Assembly (NCBI GenBank): GCA_015501595.1
Contig: JADNRX010000062.1
Location: 1-64,000, forward strand
Direction: 5' to 3'
Source: Hymenopellis radicata
Taxonomy: Eukaryota; Basidiomycota; Agaricomycetes; Agaricales; Physalacriaceae
Length of the DNA: 64,000 nucleotides
The notes below the pieces were generated by a model. The model searched no databases, had not been told where the DNA came from, and worked only from the letters and a program-made list of their open reading frames with translations. Each line of letters begins with the position of its first letter. The first letter of the stretch is position 1. Positions 33,880-45,679 of the stretch are shown in pieces. The translations under genes and the position numbers were made by a program.

Positions 33880-35126
33880 ATTTGTGCCGCCTATGAAAAG
33901 ATGCAGTCCATGGGGAAAGAAAGTGACAACAATTGACGGACGCGGTGAGAAGTGGGTAAGGCCTCGGCCTCGGCCGACAGCGCCAAGTCGGGATTCCGGT
34001 CCGAGCAAAAAATGCACCCATCCTTGACCAGAACTTTCATGACATGACAGCCTCGTTTTACTGTATACCTAACGACTTTGCCTAAGTGAATGCGCGCTCT
34101 CTGCATGTAGCGTCGGGAGTCCCCCTTCTGATGGACAAAATACGGAATTCGCGCGTGGTTTCTTTGCTCAGTCGCTCAATCGCGAAGTTGCACCCAGGCC
34201 CTTATACCGCTTTCTTGGAACACTAGTCTCAGGGAAAACACGTCTGAAATTACGTGGCATTTTCTGTCATGCTATGGTACGCGTTTCCTCCCCACTCCAG
34301 TGCAAAGATGTATTGCCAGCAAATCTGGCGCCCCGCTGCCCTTCAGGATTCCCAGTCATCCATGTCACTCGCTGAGTATATCTACAGGCAACGAATGGGG
34401 TGTGAAGGAAGGCAGTCCTCATACTGGCCCCTCGTAGACCTTCCCGCATCTCCTGAGGACGGAATATCCTCTAATCAACGGGCCGGAATTACGCGGCAGT
34501 CCCCCACTGACGACCTCTTCATGCCGCAGGAACGATACGTCAATATCAGCTAACCTTGAGTCTACGGCCCATTGCCCGTCACTTTCCACCATTCGTTTTT
34601 CGTACGTACTATGTTCAACTCTACTCAGAACGATTTTATCTCCAACATAGTCCTGCACCTTGCACTATTCTTTTGCTTTCTAGTCTGTGCACGTACTACC
34701 TGCGCCGCGCTTTCTGGACCAATTTCTACCATATTCGAATTCGAGGTATCGCGTTGCTGACGATATGCATTGTACTAACGACTCATCCCCACCGGAGACG
34801 TTTCAGCACTTTCTACAACTCACAAAATTCGGGAGGCCAAATGTAAGTTGTTCTACAATCATCTCCACATACAACTAACAGATTCCAGCGTTGAAATTGC
34901 GCCACACTATTTTTGCTTTTGACCCCGGAATCTTTCTCCCTCCCTTTGTACGTAAGCCGATACTGTGGACCACTTGCTATATTGAAATGGCGAACAATAG
35001 GAACATGGGTGTCCACTTCCAGTAACAGATGTGGACAAACAATGATGATCACGAGACTATATAAGCGCAAAAGCATAGGCCTGTTGCTCTTAACATTCCG
35101 ACGTTCATCATCGCCCCTCGAGCGAC
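33880..35126 (+). repeat. Second copy (direct) of the 14668-16059 spacer module
   Basis: Similarity to the left module starts right at the inner end of the left arm (AAAGATGCAGTCC) and continues to the B2 start, including CAGCGCCAAGTCGGGATTCC-type text, the fragment around 34250-34560 and the TATA box at 35058-35064. No gene is seen in it. It marks a direct duplication of the B-A module next to the inverted arm. Confidence 0.75.
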
Positions 35127-36792
35127 ATGGCTACCTTGTTCATGCCGAAGAAGGATCCCCGAACTGGGAAAACAATTCGAGGACCTACAGTATGTGAATT
35201 CCTCTCGTTGAGGTACTGCTAATGTGATGTTCTACAGGTGCCCAGAAAACCAGTTGATACAATCACGCAGAAAGCTCGCCAACTGGATCGTCGAGCCGTC
35301 CAGCTAACGGAGGAGTACGAGAAAACAAGGCACTCCCCTTTACACCATCCTCCATTCCAACGCAGTCCTTACCCGGGCTGATAAGGGTGTCGTCGCTCAG
35401 GCCTTTACTAGCATTGATGACGCGCTCAATGCGTTCAATGATCTCCCTTCCTGTTACGTCGAAAGGGCGCGCGACGGTCCTCTCGCGCGGCTGGAGAAGA
35501 TGCGCGACGCCCTGTGTAGCGTCCTACGCGGGTTCAATCGGGCCCATCTCCCCAAAACCGTACTCCTGGTCGTCTTCGAAATGATGGCCACCGATGCTGG
35601 CATGGTCTACGACCTCTTCGGGAAACGTCCCCAATATCCCCTCGCGCTGGTATGCAAGGCGTGGCACGACGCCATTCTTCAATGCCCCGCCATGTGGAGC
35701 AAAATCAGGATCCGCAATTTTGACCCAGAGCCCCGCTCGACTAAAGTATTCCGGTTTTCGGGCGGGCTGTTCAAGGCTTTCGAGGAGGTAGTCAATCGGT
35801 CGAAGAGGCACGAGTTGTGTCTGAGCATTGCTGTACCAAAGCTGGCTACAGATAGTACGCTAATGAAGGAGAAGACCAGCGACCCGGGCCAGGCGTACTG
35901 GGCCGAAAAGCATGTCTGCCTCCTGGTTAAACAGGCGTCGCGATGGGCAAGGGTGACGATCTTATGTCGGCCTTCGTTGATGGCATGTTTATGCGTACTC
36001 GGCGCACCTCGTCTGCGGAGTCTTCGCCAGCTTTCCCTCGCGCTGAAGCCCATTCCTGGTGAAGTGTGCACAAATGTTTACACAGTTCAAGAAATGTCGA
36101 AAGCGCTCGACCCAACGCAGTGTAAAATCGTCTTGCAGGGGTTCGAGGTGCTGTCCCGGGAGGCGAAACTCATTACCGATGAAAAGCGGCGGTTCTTGAC
36201 TGTCCAAGATGGCGCGCTCCTGGATCCATTCAATCTTCCTTCCCTTCGTGTTGTCACCATCAACAGCAAACTGTCTCCGACCACAGCGAACGTCATCGCG
36301 GACAGTACTATCACTTCGGTCGCTGTACTACTTGCGCGCTCGAAGTGCACCACTAAGATCACCATGCTCACCCTCACCAACGCGGTGTTTTCCGAGACGC
36401 TCCTCGACCTGCTGCATTCCTTGACCAATCTTTCCGAGCTCCACGTAAGGGCCGTCGGTCGCAACTCGTGGGACTTGAAGCTCGTCAAGCTGCGGACGAT
36501 GCTCAAGGAGGGGAAGAAGGTGGTGAACTCTGATAACACGGTGGAGTGGGAGCAGACGCTGGTCAACCTTGTCCGCCTTGTGTTTGCTTTCGATGTGGGG
36601 CAGACACACGCGTCTGGGTATGAATTCTTCTTCGGTACGGGGTTTAACGTTATGCTGAAGGAGAGGAGCGCGAAAAAGCTGGATGTGCTGCAGCTGTCGC
36701 CGAGTACACGGAGGTTGGTGCCGGATAAGTGCTGGCAAGAGATGTCCGCTATGAAAGAGATTTCAATTCGAGTTCAAGAGCCTAGTATCTAG
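35127..36792 (+). pseudogene. F-box-like protein, family B copy B2, frameshifted near the N-terminus
   Basis: Exon 1 (35127-35189) and the 48-nt intron match B1/B3. Exon 2 starts at 35238 with VPRKPVDTITQKARQLD but after EEYEK a rearranged stretch (about 35320-35345) shifts the frame to an early stop. The original frame resumes and stays open from about 35390 to the stop at 36792, covering the F-box-like LPKTVLLVVFEMMATDA, the leucine-rich part and the C-terminal end IRVQEPSI that B1 has lost. B2 is the most diverged of the three copies. Confidence 0.85.
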
Positions 36793-37301
36793 ATTGACTT
36801 ATGTGTCTGTATATTATATTGTTACTTTATGCTCGTCATGATTATGCATTTCACTTTGCTTCCAGTGCATAGATGCGATTATTTTGAACTCGTCGCATCC
36901 TAAGTCATGAACAGAAAGTTTCTCAGCCTGAGAAAGGAAACCTCGTGATCACTACGATTCTTGCTTCGGACGGTCATCATTACCTCCCTCATCGCTCATA
37001 GTTCATAGCTCACCGACCTCTTATCATCACAATTCCTCCATTGTGTCTGCTGAAAGCCCAAGTAATCTCCAATAAGGGTGCGTTTTCTTCTTCATGGTGC
37101 GCGTATTACCTATTAACACATCCGGCAGGAAAGGCGCGGTTGCTCACAACAATTCAGAGCACACGTATGTGTTCATTGTTTCAAGAGGCCTATTTCTTCT
37201 AACATCCACCATCACCATTCCAGCTCATCTAAGAGCGTCTGTTTTGTTCCAACTCAGCTATCTATTAGGGCGCCTGGTTGGTTTCCATTTACTTCGCGGG
37301 A

Positions 37302-39013
37302 ATGTCGGCTGATCTGTTATCACTGGCAGACGTTTTCATGGAATCGAATTGCTTGTTGTGTGGGGCCCGGCCCAGACGTAGCGTCTATTTGGAAGACGAA
37401 ACTCCTTTCCACCACCTTGCCGTGTGCAACTTTCCGCCGACAGACGCAGAACTTTCCGAATTCGGAGCGACCATCCTGCCTGTCGTTGAGCGGGATATTG
37501 CAACGCTTAGTACCACAATCGATGCTGCGCGGCTTGTGCTCCAGTCCCTAGAGCAGGAGCGAGACGCGCTCTACACCGTCCAGCAGAGTTATAGAAACAT
37601 CATTTCCACACGGCGCCGTATTCCCCAGGAGATCTGGTCGGAGATCTTCCTGTATGCACACTCCTTGAACGACGACTGCCCTGACTGGCATTTCAATAGG
37701 GTTTGGCCATTCCGCACCATTTGGCAACTCAGCCAGGTGTGCCAGACCTGGCGCAATCTTGCTTTCTCGCTCCATTCGTGCTGGTCGTCCATTGCGCTTA
37801 AATTCCCACTAGACTGGCCAGCAGCTGAGAGGGATGTAGACCTCCTAGCCTTTGTCCTTGAGCGCTCCCACCAGCATTTGCTAGATGTCACCATTGTCGA
37901 TCGCAACGATGATGGTCTTCCTTTCACACGCCGTATGCGAGAGAAGGCGTTTGCCGAATCTCATCGATGGCGGACAGCTCGTCTGACTGATTTCCACGTC
38001 GAAGTCAGCCCGGGTTCACTGTATGCACCTCTTCGCGGGCGGCTGCCTCGGCTTGAACTCTTGGATATTGAATTTATAGTACGAGGTGACCATGCAACAA
38101 TATCGGCTTTCAAGGATTGTCCACGTCTGGTGGCGGTAGGCCTCGCCGGAGTGAATCCTCGTATAGTCGAGCTTCCAATGAAACAGATTACATGTTTGCG
38201 CCTGTACGACATTCGGCCTGGCGATGATTTCAGAGCCTATATGGACTTGATTGGGCAGTGTCCGTTGCTTGAAATCCTTCTTGTGGATTTAGAGAGCGAG
38301 CGAGCGCAAGACCCACTCCTATCCCTCACGCTCCCATGCCTTCGCGACCTGACCGCGACCTATCCCTATCTCCTCGATTCTCTCACTCTGCCCCGACTGG
38401 AAGTAGCTGCTCTTGACCAGAGATCTAGTTCGCCCCATCCTGATACACTCTACTCCTTCTATTGCCTCATCCGACGATCCAATTGCGCAGGCAATCTCAC
38501 CGAGCTCCGGATTACGCGGGTGTCGTTAACTCTACATCGCGCTGAACCCCATCTTCTCCTCTCCATTCTCTCGCAGACCACCAAACTTGCTACGCTGCAA
38601 GTGGATGCATCTATGCGTCATTCAGATGAGTGGAGTAGGACACAAATCATAGACGTCATGAAAGCTCTGGAGGTCGTCCCAGGGCACCGCGTCACTTTCC
38701 TCCCCGATTAGTCTCACTCGACATCAAGCAGGCTGATGATCACAACTCAGACTGTATTCCTTACCTTGAACCTCACAACGACTTTGTGGCTATGCTCAAA
38801 GCCCGGCATGCAGGCAATGAGGACGGGCTATCGAAACTCGAGAAGTTTCACTTTTGTCTATGTGCGAGACGCGTCTTCACTCGGCGCTCCGAGGACAACT
38901 TTCCTATATTCAATGATTATGAAACTTCTGTTCTTCGCGGATTAGCTGAGGATGGGATGTCCTTGGATATTCACTTTGAATGTGGTTCTTACGAGTTTTG
39001 GTCCATGTTCTAG
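37302..39013 (+). pseudogene. F-box-like protein, family A copy A5, chimeric and frameshifted
   Basis: The first part (MSADLLSLADVF, NCLLCGARPRRSVYLEDETP, the DCPDWHFNRVWPF insert) is almost the same as A2, but from about 38070 the sequence switches to the A3/A9 type (IVRGDHATISAFKDC, LDQRSSSPHPDTLYS). This points to gene conversion or unequal exchange. A run of four Cs at 38702-38705, where A3 has five, then shifts the frame and stops it at TFLPD; the C-terminal end (MLKARHAGNEDGL to GSYEFWSMF) is still readable in the next frame to 39013. Confidence 0.88.
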
Positions 39014-40104
39014 AGGTGGTGGCGGCAGAGCATCGGATGGTATTCTAGGGGATCTGGGTGTGTACGGCGCGAAGTTTGGTGGTGATGGTTGCCAACTTGT
39101 AAGTAAGTATTCAAAAACAGTAGAGCTTCTGTAATGGTCCCTCTCTGCCTTCAACTTGAAGCTCGTCTGACTTAAGATGTTCGTCGACTCATGGCGTATC
39201 CTGCGCGCCCCTACAACGCACGGATTATTCTGAAGAGCCGAGACTGCTCCTCGGAGACCAACATTGTGATAAATAATGTGCTCGTACTCACCGATGAGCT
39301 TGATATACGAAAGAGGTTACATTTCAAATTAGGATATGTCAAAGCGTCTAGTAACAGCTGCTACAGGTCCTGCTATGCAAGGGGGGGGAAATGGCATCAA
39401 ACCATGGAAATATTACATTACCAACGTTGGACGATAGGCGGCATCCTGGGTTTTTCGGCAAGGATGGAAATGAGGAATGTAGTCGTCGGAGAGAGAGAAC
39501 GATGGGCGAGGGACTACATCAAATATGGTTTTAAGCGAGTTCAATTTCAGCAATGAGGCGGCCGAAGCGAGATTGAGCATGAGACGCGTGTTCTCCGGAT
39601 GGTAGTAAGTCCACCGTCTTTGTTCTATTTGTTCGAACGTCATGAGGCTATGAGCTCCTTGATAGAGCAATAGATCTTGCGTACCTCAGGCATACATTTT
39701 ACAGACTACGGTACTTAATTCGGAGAATCGACTTGGAAGGACGGAAGAAAGAAAGGGCGCGATCGAAACACACAGGAAGGAATAAGTCATATGTTACTTC
39801 GTATTCTTCAGATTCCAGTCTGGCCATCTCACCGTTGAATGCATCCTCGGTTTCTCAGGTGTAATTGTGAAAATGGGACTGGCTAAGGACAAAGTGCTGT
39901 TGTGGCGCACGTGATGAAAGCACAACACGTGCAAATAGAACCGCCACGATTGAAACGTTAACCTGAGACCCTATGTTGTTAACTTTCGACTTTTCGACTT
40001 GGACTGCATCATCCGTGAGGTGCAATTTCCTTTCAGTTTGCGGGCCAGATTGATTTTCTGCTTGCAAATATGTTCGTCGGTTTCTGCTGTATTGCTAGAC
40101 TGCC
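39014..40104. other. Spacer with a possible small gene fragment
   Basis: A 121-codon plus-strand frame (39191-39556, MAYPARPYNARIIL) lies in a block repeated at 25140 and 50560, where it is broken. The opposite strand of the same block has an 85-codon frame (39413-39670, with FEQIEQRRWTYYHPENTRLM) whose ending AAYRPTLVM also recurs at 50600. Neither strand matches a family I know, so this is recorded as a repeated relic of unknown origin. Confidence 0.35.
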
Positions 40105-41665
40105 TTGACCTCCATTAGGAGCGACACGTCGTTGTGCCTCACACACTCGGAGTCTACATTGGACGCGCATGTCCAGCGCATCACCGTTGACAGTCTTCCC
40201 AATGAAATCCTCGTCAATATATTCATCGAGGCATGTGAGCCTGTGTATTGCATCATGGATAGGTGCCAAGGCGGGCGATATGGTCTCGCGATTACATGTC
40301 TCCGGTGGAGAGGAATCATGCTTGGTACTCCGGCGATTTGGAACTCCCTTTATCTTTGCCTTCCGTTTCAACACAGAACGCCGGACCGCTGGCTATCAGA
40401 GGCTTTGACGCGTTCCAAGAACGTGGCCCTCTCAATCGACCTTATTTTGGAGGCGCCGTCTACCGATAGCACGCCTAATACCTCCACTGCACCAGAGACC
40501 GACGTGATCCAATCCCTACAGATTCTTTTCGCGACTTCTAATCGCTGGAAGTCGCTGAAGCTCAACATTACTGGGCTTTCCGCCGCGAACATAGCGACTT
40601 ACCTTGCGCCTCTTCATCATAACATCCCTCTGCTCAAAGATCTCACTATTACATCTTCCGAATCGTTACCGGTAGAGTCCAGCTCCACGTGTGATGTGTT
40701 CAGCAATGCCCCGTGTCTGCGAACGCTTTCCCTCACGCGCGCTTCCTCTTCATTCTTCCGTGTTCCATGGAAACAACTAATCAACTTGGATATTTCTGTA
40801 GAGGACTATTCGCACATTGGTCGCGATCTCCTCTGCTCTATTGATGGCTCTGAATTACAGGACGTAAAGCTCGTTTTTAAGAGAGATTATCGAGGGCGTT
40901 CCATTGACATTCCGGCGGACCCGGATGTTGTCGTAACACTCCCGAAAGCGCGAAAGTTGCACATCACATCGCATATTCCCGTTGGGTGCATGAGGATGCC
41001 GACCTTGGAGGAGCTGTCGATTCATCTGGACGGCACGGAGAAGTCGCCCGTCTTTAATTATATCTGGGCGTTCATTCGCGAATCTCAGTGCAGCCTCACA
41101 TCCCTCTCCATCGCGAACTGGGATATCACGCTGGGTGAAAATGTTGCGTCGGTGCTTCAGTTTCTGGCCGAGGCATGCGGCGCCTTGGAGACGCTCTGCA
41201 TTAGGTTCTTAGGCGACGACGGCGATGGGTTGGGCGATTGTCTCGGGTTTCTGGCCAAGAAGTCATTCGGGATGGAACGTCTGAAGAACGTGACGTTCAT
41301 AGTCAACCGATGGTACGGAGCTCGCCGGCGTGTTCATGGCTTGCAGGAGCACATGCCGCCCATACTATCTGCGTGGGATATTCGTGGCCTTTTGCTGACG
41401 TTGAAGGCTCCTCATAGGGCGAAAATCTTGACCAGTTTACGGGTGCATATCTGGCTTGAGATGCCCTACCCAGAGCGACAGAGGTTCATGGCAGAAGATG
41501 ACTTGAACACCCTTTTAAACCTGTCTCCACGCTATCGGAGACGTATTGATATCACGCGAGGGGGCAGGTAAGGTTACTTTTCTACTTCTATATCGTAAAG
41601 CTCACGTACCTTTCAGATCGGTGTTGCACTCTGAGCCTGACTCCGATGAGACTGAGCTAGAGTAG
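40105..41665 (+). CDS. F-box protein, unrelated to families A and B
   Basis: The F-box is clear: VQRITVDSLPNEILVNIFIE near residue 25, then LAITCLRWRGIMLGTPAIWNS. A leucine-rich C-terminal half follows (LPKARKLHITSHI, MPTLEELSIHL, ALETLCIRFLG). A 49-nt intron (41568-41616) leads to a short acidic tail, SVLHSEPDSDETELE, ending at 41665. The open frame begins at 40105 without an ATG, so the true start, perhaps in an upstream exon, is unresolved. It is likely an SCF adaptor. It is single-copy in the window and lies in the loop between the inverted arms. Confidence 0.85.
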
Positions 41666-42050
41666 ATCAATGCTATGCTACCATGAAATGAAGTTTGTAG
41701 GTCTTACTACTATATTGTACTAAAGATTGGGTATCAAAGAATCTATCAATCATGTCCCTCAAGTTTGGTGCTGTCCATCGTCACTACCGTTCGACACTCT
41801 TGTTAAACTTGATAGGGCATCTCCCGAACGTAAGACCTTAAGAACATCAACGTTCCAAGCTGGCAACGGGCTTCCGGTTTGGATCGACATTTTCAGGCTT
41901 GTACAGAGTCATTCGGATAGAAGTCTGGGACAGAAATGGCCCTCACGGTGCAGTTCTTTGGGTTGACTGGGTAGACTGCTTCCATGGGTCAAATTTTCAA
42001 AGTCCGACGCCTCTGCCGCAAAAGCATGCACGTGCTCGCAATTCAACAGA

Positions 42051-42145
42051 CTTTTGATCCACGTTGTAGAACTGCGCTCGAAGCGCCCAAGCAGAGCAGA
42101 AGGTGTTAATCGCGCACAATGGTGCAGAGTTTTTAACTTGCACCG
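42051..42145 (+). pseudogene. Methionine aminopeptidase last-exon remnant
   Basis: Text around CACGTTGTAGAACTGCGCTC, AAGCAGAGCAGAAGG and GGTGCAGAG matches the last intron/exon of MetAP (splice acceptor then [10 protein letters not shown]...KGAEVLT), but with lost codons and a stop. It lies directly upstream of the glutamine synthetase, the same order as MetAP to GS fragment in both arms. Confidence 0.7.
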
Positions 42146-42261
42146 CTTTAAATGGCCTTTGAATCTAGATCTTCGCGTTCAGTTGCGTGTCGATCCTCGA
42201 TCGACGATCCAAGACAAAGACGGATCCGGTCATCGACGTCGTTCTTTTCCCCAACGCCGCC

Positions 42262-43899
42262 ATGAACCCCACTGGCAGCCATTCCGCCTTGGGTGTCCCG
42301 TACTCTCCAGCGACTTTAAACGCGCCTGCGGCTGTCAAGCCTGCAGAGCTGTCCGGTCTTGGAATATGTAGGATCGTTTATCTTGTATAAACAGGATATC
42401 TCACGATATTCCCCAGCCTACGTCCGCGTCATTTGGGTCGACCTGACCTGTATCGTTCGATGCCGCGTCTTGCCTCTGCAATTCTTCCTCAAGACGATGG
42501 AATCGTCGCGTCCGGGTCTCGCGTTGGCCAGGGCCGTCCTGGGCATGGTTGAACTCCAACTGGTCGATGGCGTTCCGCCAGCGGGCGAATGGTTCTATGT
42601 CATCGACCCCTCTACGCTTCGTCTGTGTCCGTACGATGAGGGAATGGCGACTGTTATGGGGTACTTTCAGCACAAGGCGCCTATCAGTGTGAACGGATCC
42701 CTGTCTCTTCAGGTGGATTTGTGTCCTCGGACGATTCTTGAACGCGTCGTAGAGTGCGTGTATTCTTTTCTATTCTTACCGTTCAGAGGCTCACGTTTTC
42801 TTTTAGATCAGCAAAACGAAACGCGTCCGTAGAATTCCTGGTCGGCTTTGAAATCGAGTTCATTTTGCTCAAATCTACGGATCCTATCGGCGGCCTCAGT
42901 CAACACGTCTACTCAGGATGTAGCGGTCTCATGACAGGCAGCCCTGAGTCGCGTATATTGCGCGACATTTGCGACTCTTTAATCAAAGGCGGGATCGAGG
43001 TTAACATGTATCATCCTGAAGCTGCATCGGGGCAGGTATGTATGCGTTTCAATCTCTCTGTTCATCGCATTTACGCGTCAAACGCAGTACGAAATCGTCA
43101 CAGGTCCGCTTCCACCCTTGCAAGCCTCGGACGCTTTAATTTACGCGCGGGAAACCATCACCAACGTCGCATACAAACACAATTATCGAGCGACGTTTGC
43201 ACCCCGCATCAGCCCCCATGGCCCCGGCAGCGGCGCCCACACGCACATTTCTATTCACTCAACGAACGGCCAACGCAGACCCGACGATCGCCTCGCATCC
43301 TTCGAAGAATCGTTCCTAGCAGGACTTCTCAAGCGCGCCAAAGCAATTCCCGCTATCAGCATGCCGTTGCCCATTTCGTATGCGCGCATGCAAGACGGTA
43401 TACACGCTGGAGGAACGTATGTCTGCTGGGGAACAGATAATCGTGAGGTACCGATCCGGTTGACGAATCTGACGTCGCCTCTGTCGCGGAACTTTGAGGT
43501 CCGCTTCGTTGATGGAACAGCTAATCCAGTATGTCTGTCTCCTTGCGCGTTTAGCCCCTCAAGACTAACCTGTTTTGACAGTACCTCGCTCTTGCGATGA
43601 TCCTCGGTGCAGGCGCGCGCGGTGTCGCAGAGTCTGAGGAGCCTGCTATGAAGGACCTGAGCGATGTCGCTGCTGCTGAGATGACGCCCGAACAGCGTGC
43701 AGCGTTGGGTATAACGGAACAGTTTCCTTTGACTTGGGAGGCGGCTCGGGAGGAGTTGTTGAAGGATTCTTTTGCGGAGAGTGTACTCGGGAAGGCGGTG
43801 GTTGATCGCTTTTTGGCTGTGCATGCCTTGTTGGCAAAGTCGTTGGAAAGTGAAGGGGATGAAGGGAAGAAGGCGACGAAGCTGGTGAAGTATTTCTAG
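42262..43899 (+). CDS. Glutamine synthetase-like protein (GS-I/FluG type), only complete copy
   Basis: Five exons (42262-42367, 42417-42753, 42807-43035, 43088-43528, 43582-43899) give 476 aa with all phases consistent. It has the beta-grasp domain (YVRVIWVDLTCIVR) and the catalytic GS domain: FEIEFILL (metal-binding Glu), YHPEAASGQYEIVTGPLPP, the ATP-site GSGAHTHISIH, NREVPIRL and NFEVRFVDGTANPYLALA. Family members ligate ammonia to glutamate or related acids; FluG-like fungal members have developmental roles. Pieces of this gene are scattered at 20.0-20.6, 21.4, 54.6 and 56.0 kb, so this copy in the loop is probably the source. Confidence 0.9.
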
Positions 43900-44050
43900 A
43901 CTAGTAGGGTTGGAACGGATGTGCATTATCAGTACTTTAGAGTCAAGTAGGTTTACCTTGGCAAATCAATAGAATGAGTAAACCGCCGTGATTGAATATG
44001 CATCCGTTCCTCTATAACACCCTTCGATGCTCTGCCACCAACGCAGTAGG

Positions 44051-45048
44051 TCACTGTAGATTGAAAGAAAGAACCCCTTCGAAGCGAATGTATAAGGCCA
44101 TCCCATCCCCAACTAATCCACGGAGAACAGACCTTTCATAATCATCAAAAACAGGTCGATGCTTGTAAGTGGCGGGGGAATGACCGGAATATCTCGTTCT
44201 AAAAAAAAAGCGGAACTGCCGGAGTTTTGATAATAGATCGCCCGCACGTCGTGTCTTGAGCCTGGAAACAAAGTCGTTGAACGGTGTAAGGTAAGGGACG
44301 TGACTGATGTCCGTGTGGACAGTCAATTTGATGTCGAGGGAGGGAAGTGACATGCATACAGCAAATCCGACGACTCGACCAGACGCGCGGTCCGCCATCG
44401 ATAGGATTCTGCAAACGCCCTCTCTCACATACGGCTGGGGAAAGGAAGATCGTCAACGCTATTTTGGATAAGGGTGATACTTATCCAGCAAATGCTGGCG
44501 GGAGCGCTCAAGGACAAAGGCTAGGCGTTCTACATCCCTCTCAGATGCCGGCCAGTCTAATGGGAATTTAAGCGCAATAGACGACCAGCACGAATGGAGA
44601 GAGAAAGCCAGATTGTGCCAGGTCTGGCACACCTGCCAGCTGAGTTGCCAAATGGTGCGTGAGGGCTAATCAAACACTTCGTCCCGGTCCACGGAGTCCA
44701 ATAAATGTCCATACAGGAATGAATATCTCAGACCAGATCTCTGGGGGGATACGACGTCGTGTGGAGATGATATTTTCATGATTCTTTTTGATGCTTTTCA
44801 GCGCGTCTCGCTCCTGCTCGAGGGACTCAAGAGCGAGCCGCGCTGTGGTGACTTCAGCATCCGAGTCGACGGCCAAGATATCCTGGTCAAGAGCAGGGAG
44901 GATGGTAGTCTGGATATCGGACAGTTCTCGGTCTGTCGGTGGAAGGTTGGATGCGAAAACGGCGAAAAGGAATAGCGGTTTGGTCTTGGCGTTCAAGACG
45001 AGCGCTGTATACGACCGGGGAGGCGCATGGCGAACGTTTTGATTCCAT
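44051..45048 (-). pseudogene. F-box-like protein, family A copy A6, heavily deleted
   Basis: The start MESKRSPCAS at 45048 is in one frame, NLPPTDRELSDIQTTILP to RRRIPPEIWSEIF in another, and after a frameshift the central leucine-rich half (about 250 residues) is deleted. The remaining C-terminus runs from REGVCRILSMADRA to RSVLRGLVGDGMALYIRFE, ending at 44051. It is the most decayed family A member in the window. Confidence 0.85.
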
Positions 45049-45679
45049 AGAAGTGTCTCGCAATCTTTGATAACGCGTGAGATGCCAGCGTGCGTGAATT
45101 AGGTATAAACGAACCAGGTGCCCATAAGAGAGACTCGAAGTAAGAAGGATGCTTGTACTCTATCGGCAATGCTTGAAGGATGTTGGGAGAGACGATGAAG
45201 GATGTTGGACCAGCCGAAGAAGGATATCGGTAGAAATAAGCGCCGTTAAACAGACGCGTCGTCGACAAGTGCGCCTGTCAGACATGTAAACAAGCCTGAC
45301 GACCGTGAAGTGGTTGCGGTTGGATGCGCTGCTAGTCAACGAGGCCGGAGACAGCAAACCATACGGTATCGATAATGATGATGGTTAGAAGGAAGAACCG
45401 ACCACTAGCGCTCCCCTTTCTGTCCAGCGCCTTCAGCTTCAAGTCGCGGGCATGAATCACCGAGGGCCACACCACCAGTCTCTGCTCTTCACACTCAAGA
45501 ATACTCCGTGTCTTGTAGGGGGCGCACAGGATACGCCCCGCGTCGACGAACGTCATCAGCAGGCGAGCTTGAAGGTAGAGATGGTCATTACAGAAGATCT
45601 CTTGTCGTGAATACATACAAGTTGGCAATGTCATCGCTGCTATCAGTGCCTATCACCACCACACTCCGCGCCGTACCCC
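45049..45679. other. Spacer with the A6 leader
   Basis: It contains the subtype I leader box (45270-45290, minus) and, at 45350-45440, sequence matching the 6050-6170 region upstream of A1 (GAAGGAAGAACC, GGCGCTGGACAG reversed), so A1 and A6 share an upstream region longer than the leader alone. No gene is seen. Confidence 0.5.

Larger units (their letters stand above)
12040..33880. repeat. Left arm of a large inverted duplication
   Basis: Gene order MBOAT, tRNA-Asp, hydrolase, F-box B, F-box A, GS relics, MetAP, F-box A, F-box A is repeated in reverse order and orientation at 47966-64000. Matches run through coding, intronic and intergenic DNA. The inner boundary is near 33880, where similarity to 47966 stops at GAGATG(A)GGAGAGAAT. 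The outer boundary cannot be set because the right arm runs off the window. Without the Helitron the arm is about 16 kb, equal to the right arm. Confidence 0.9.
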
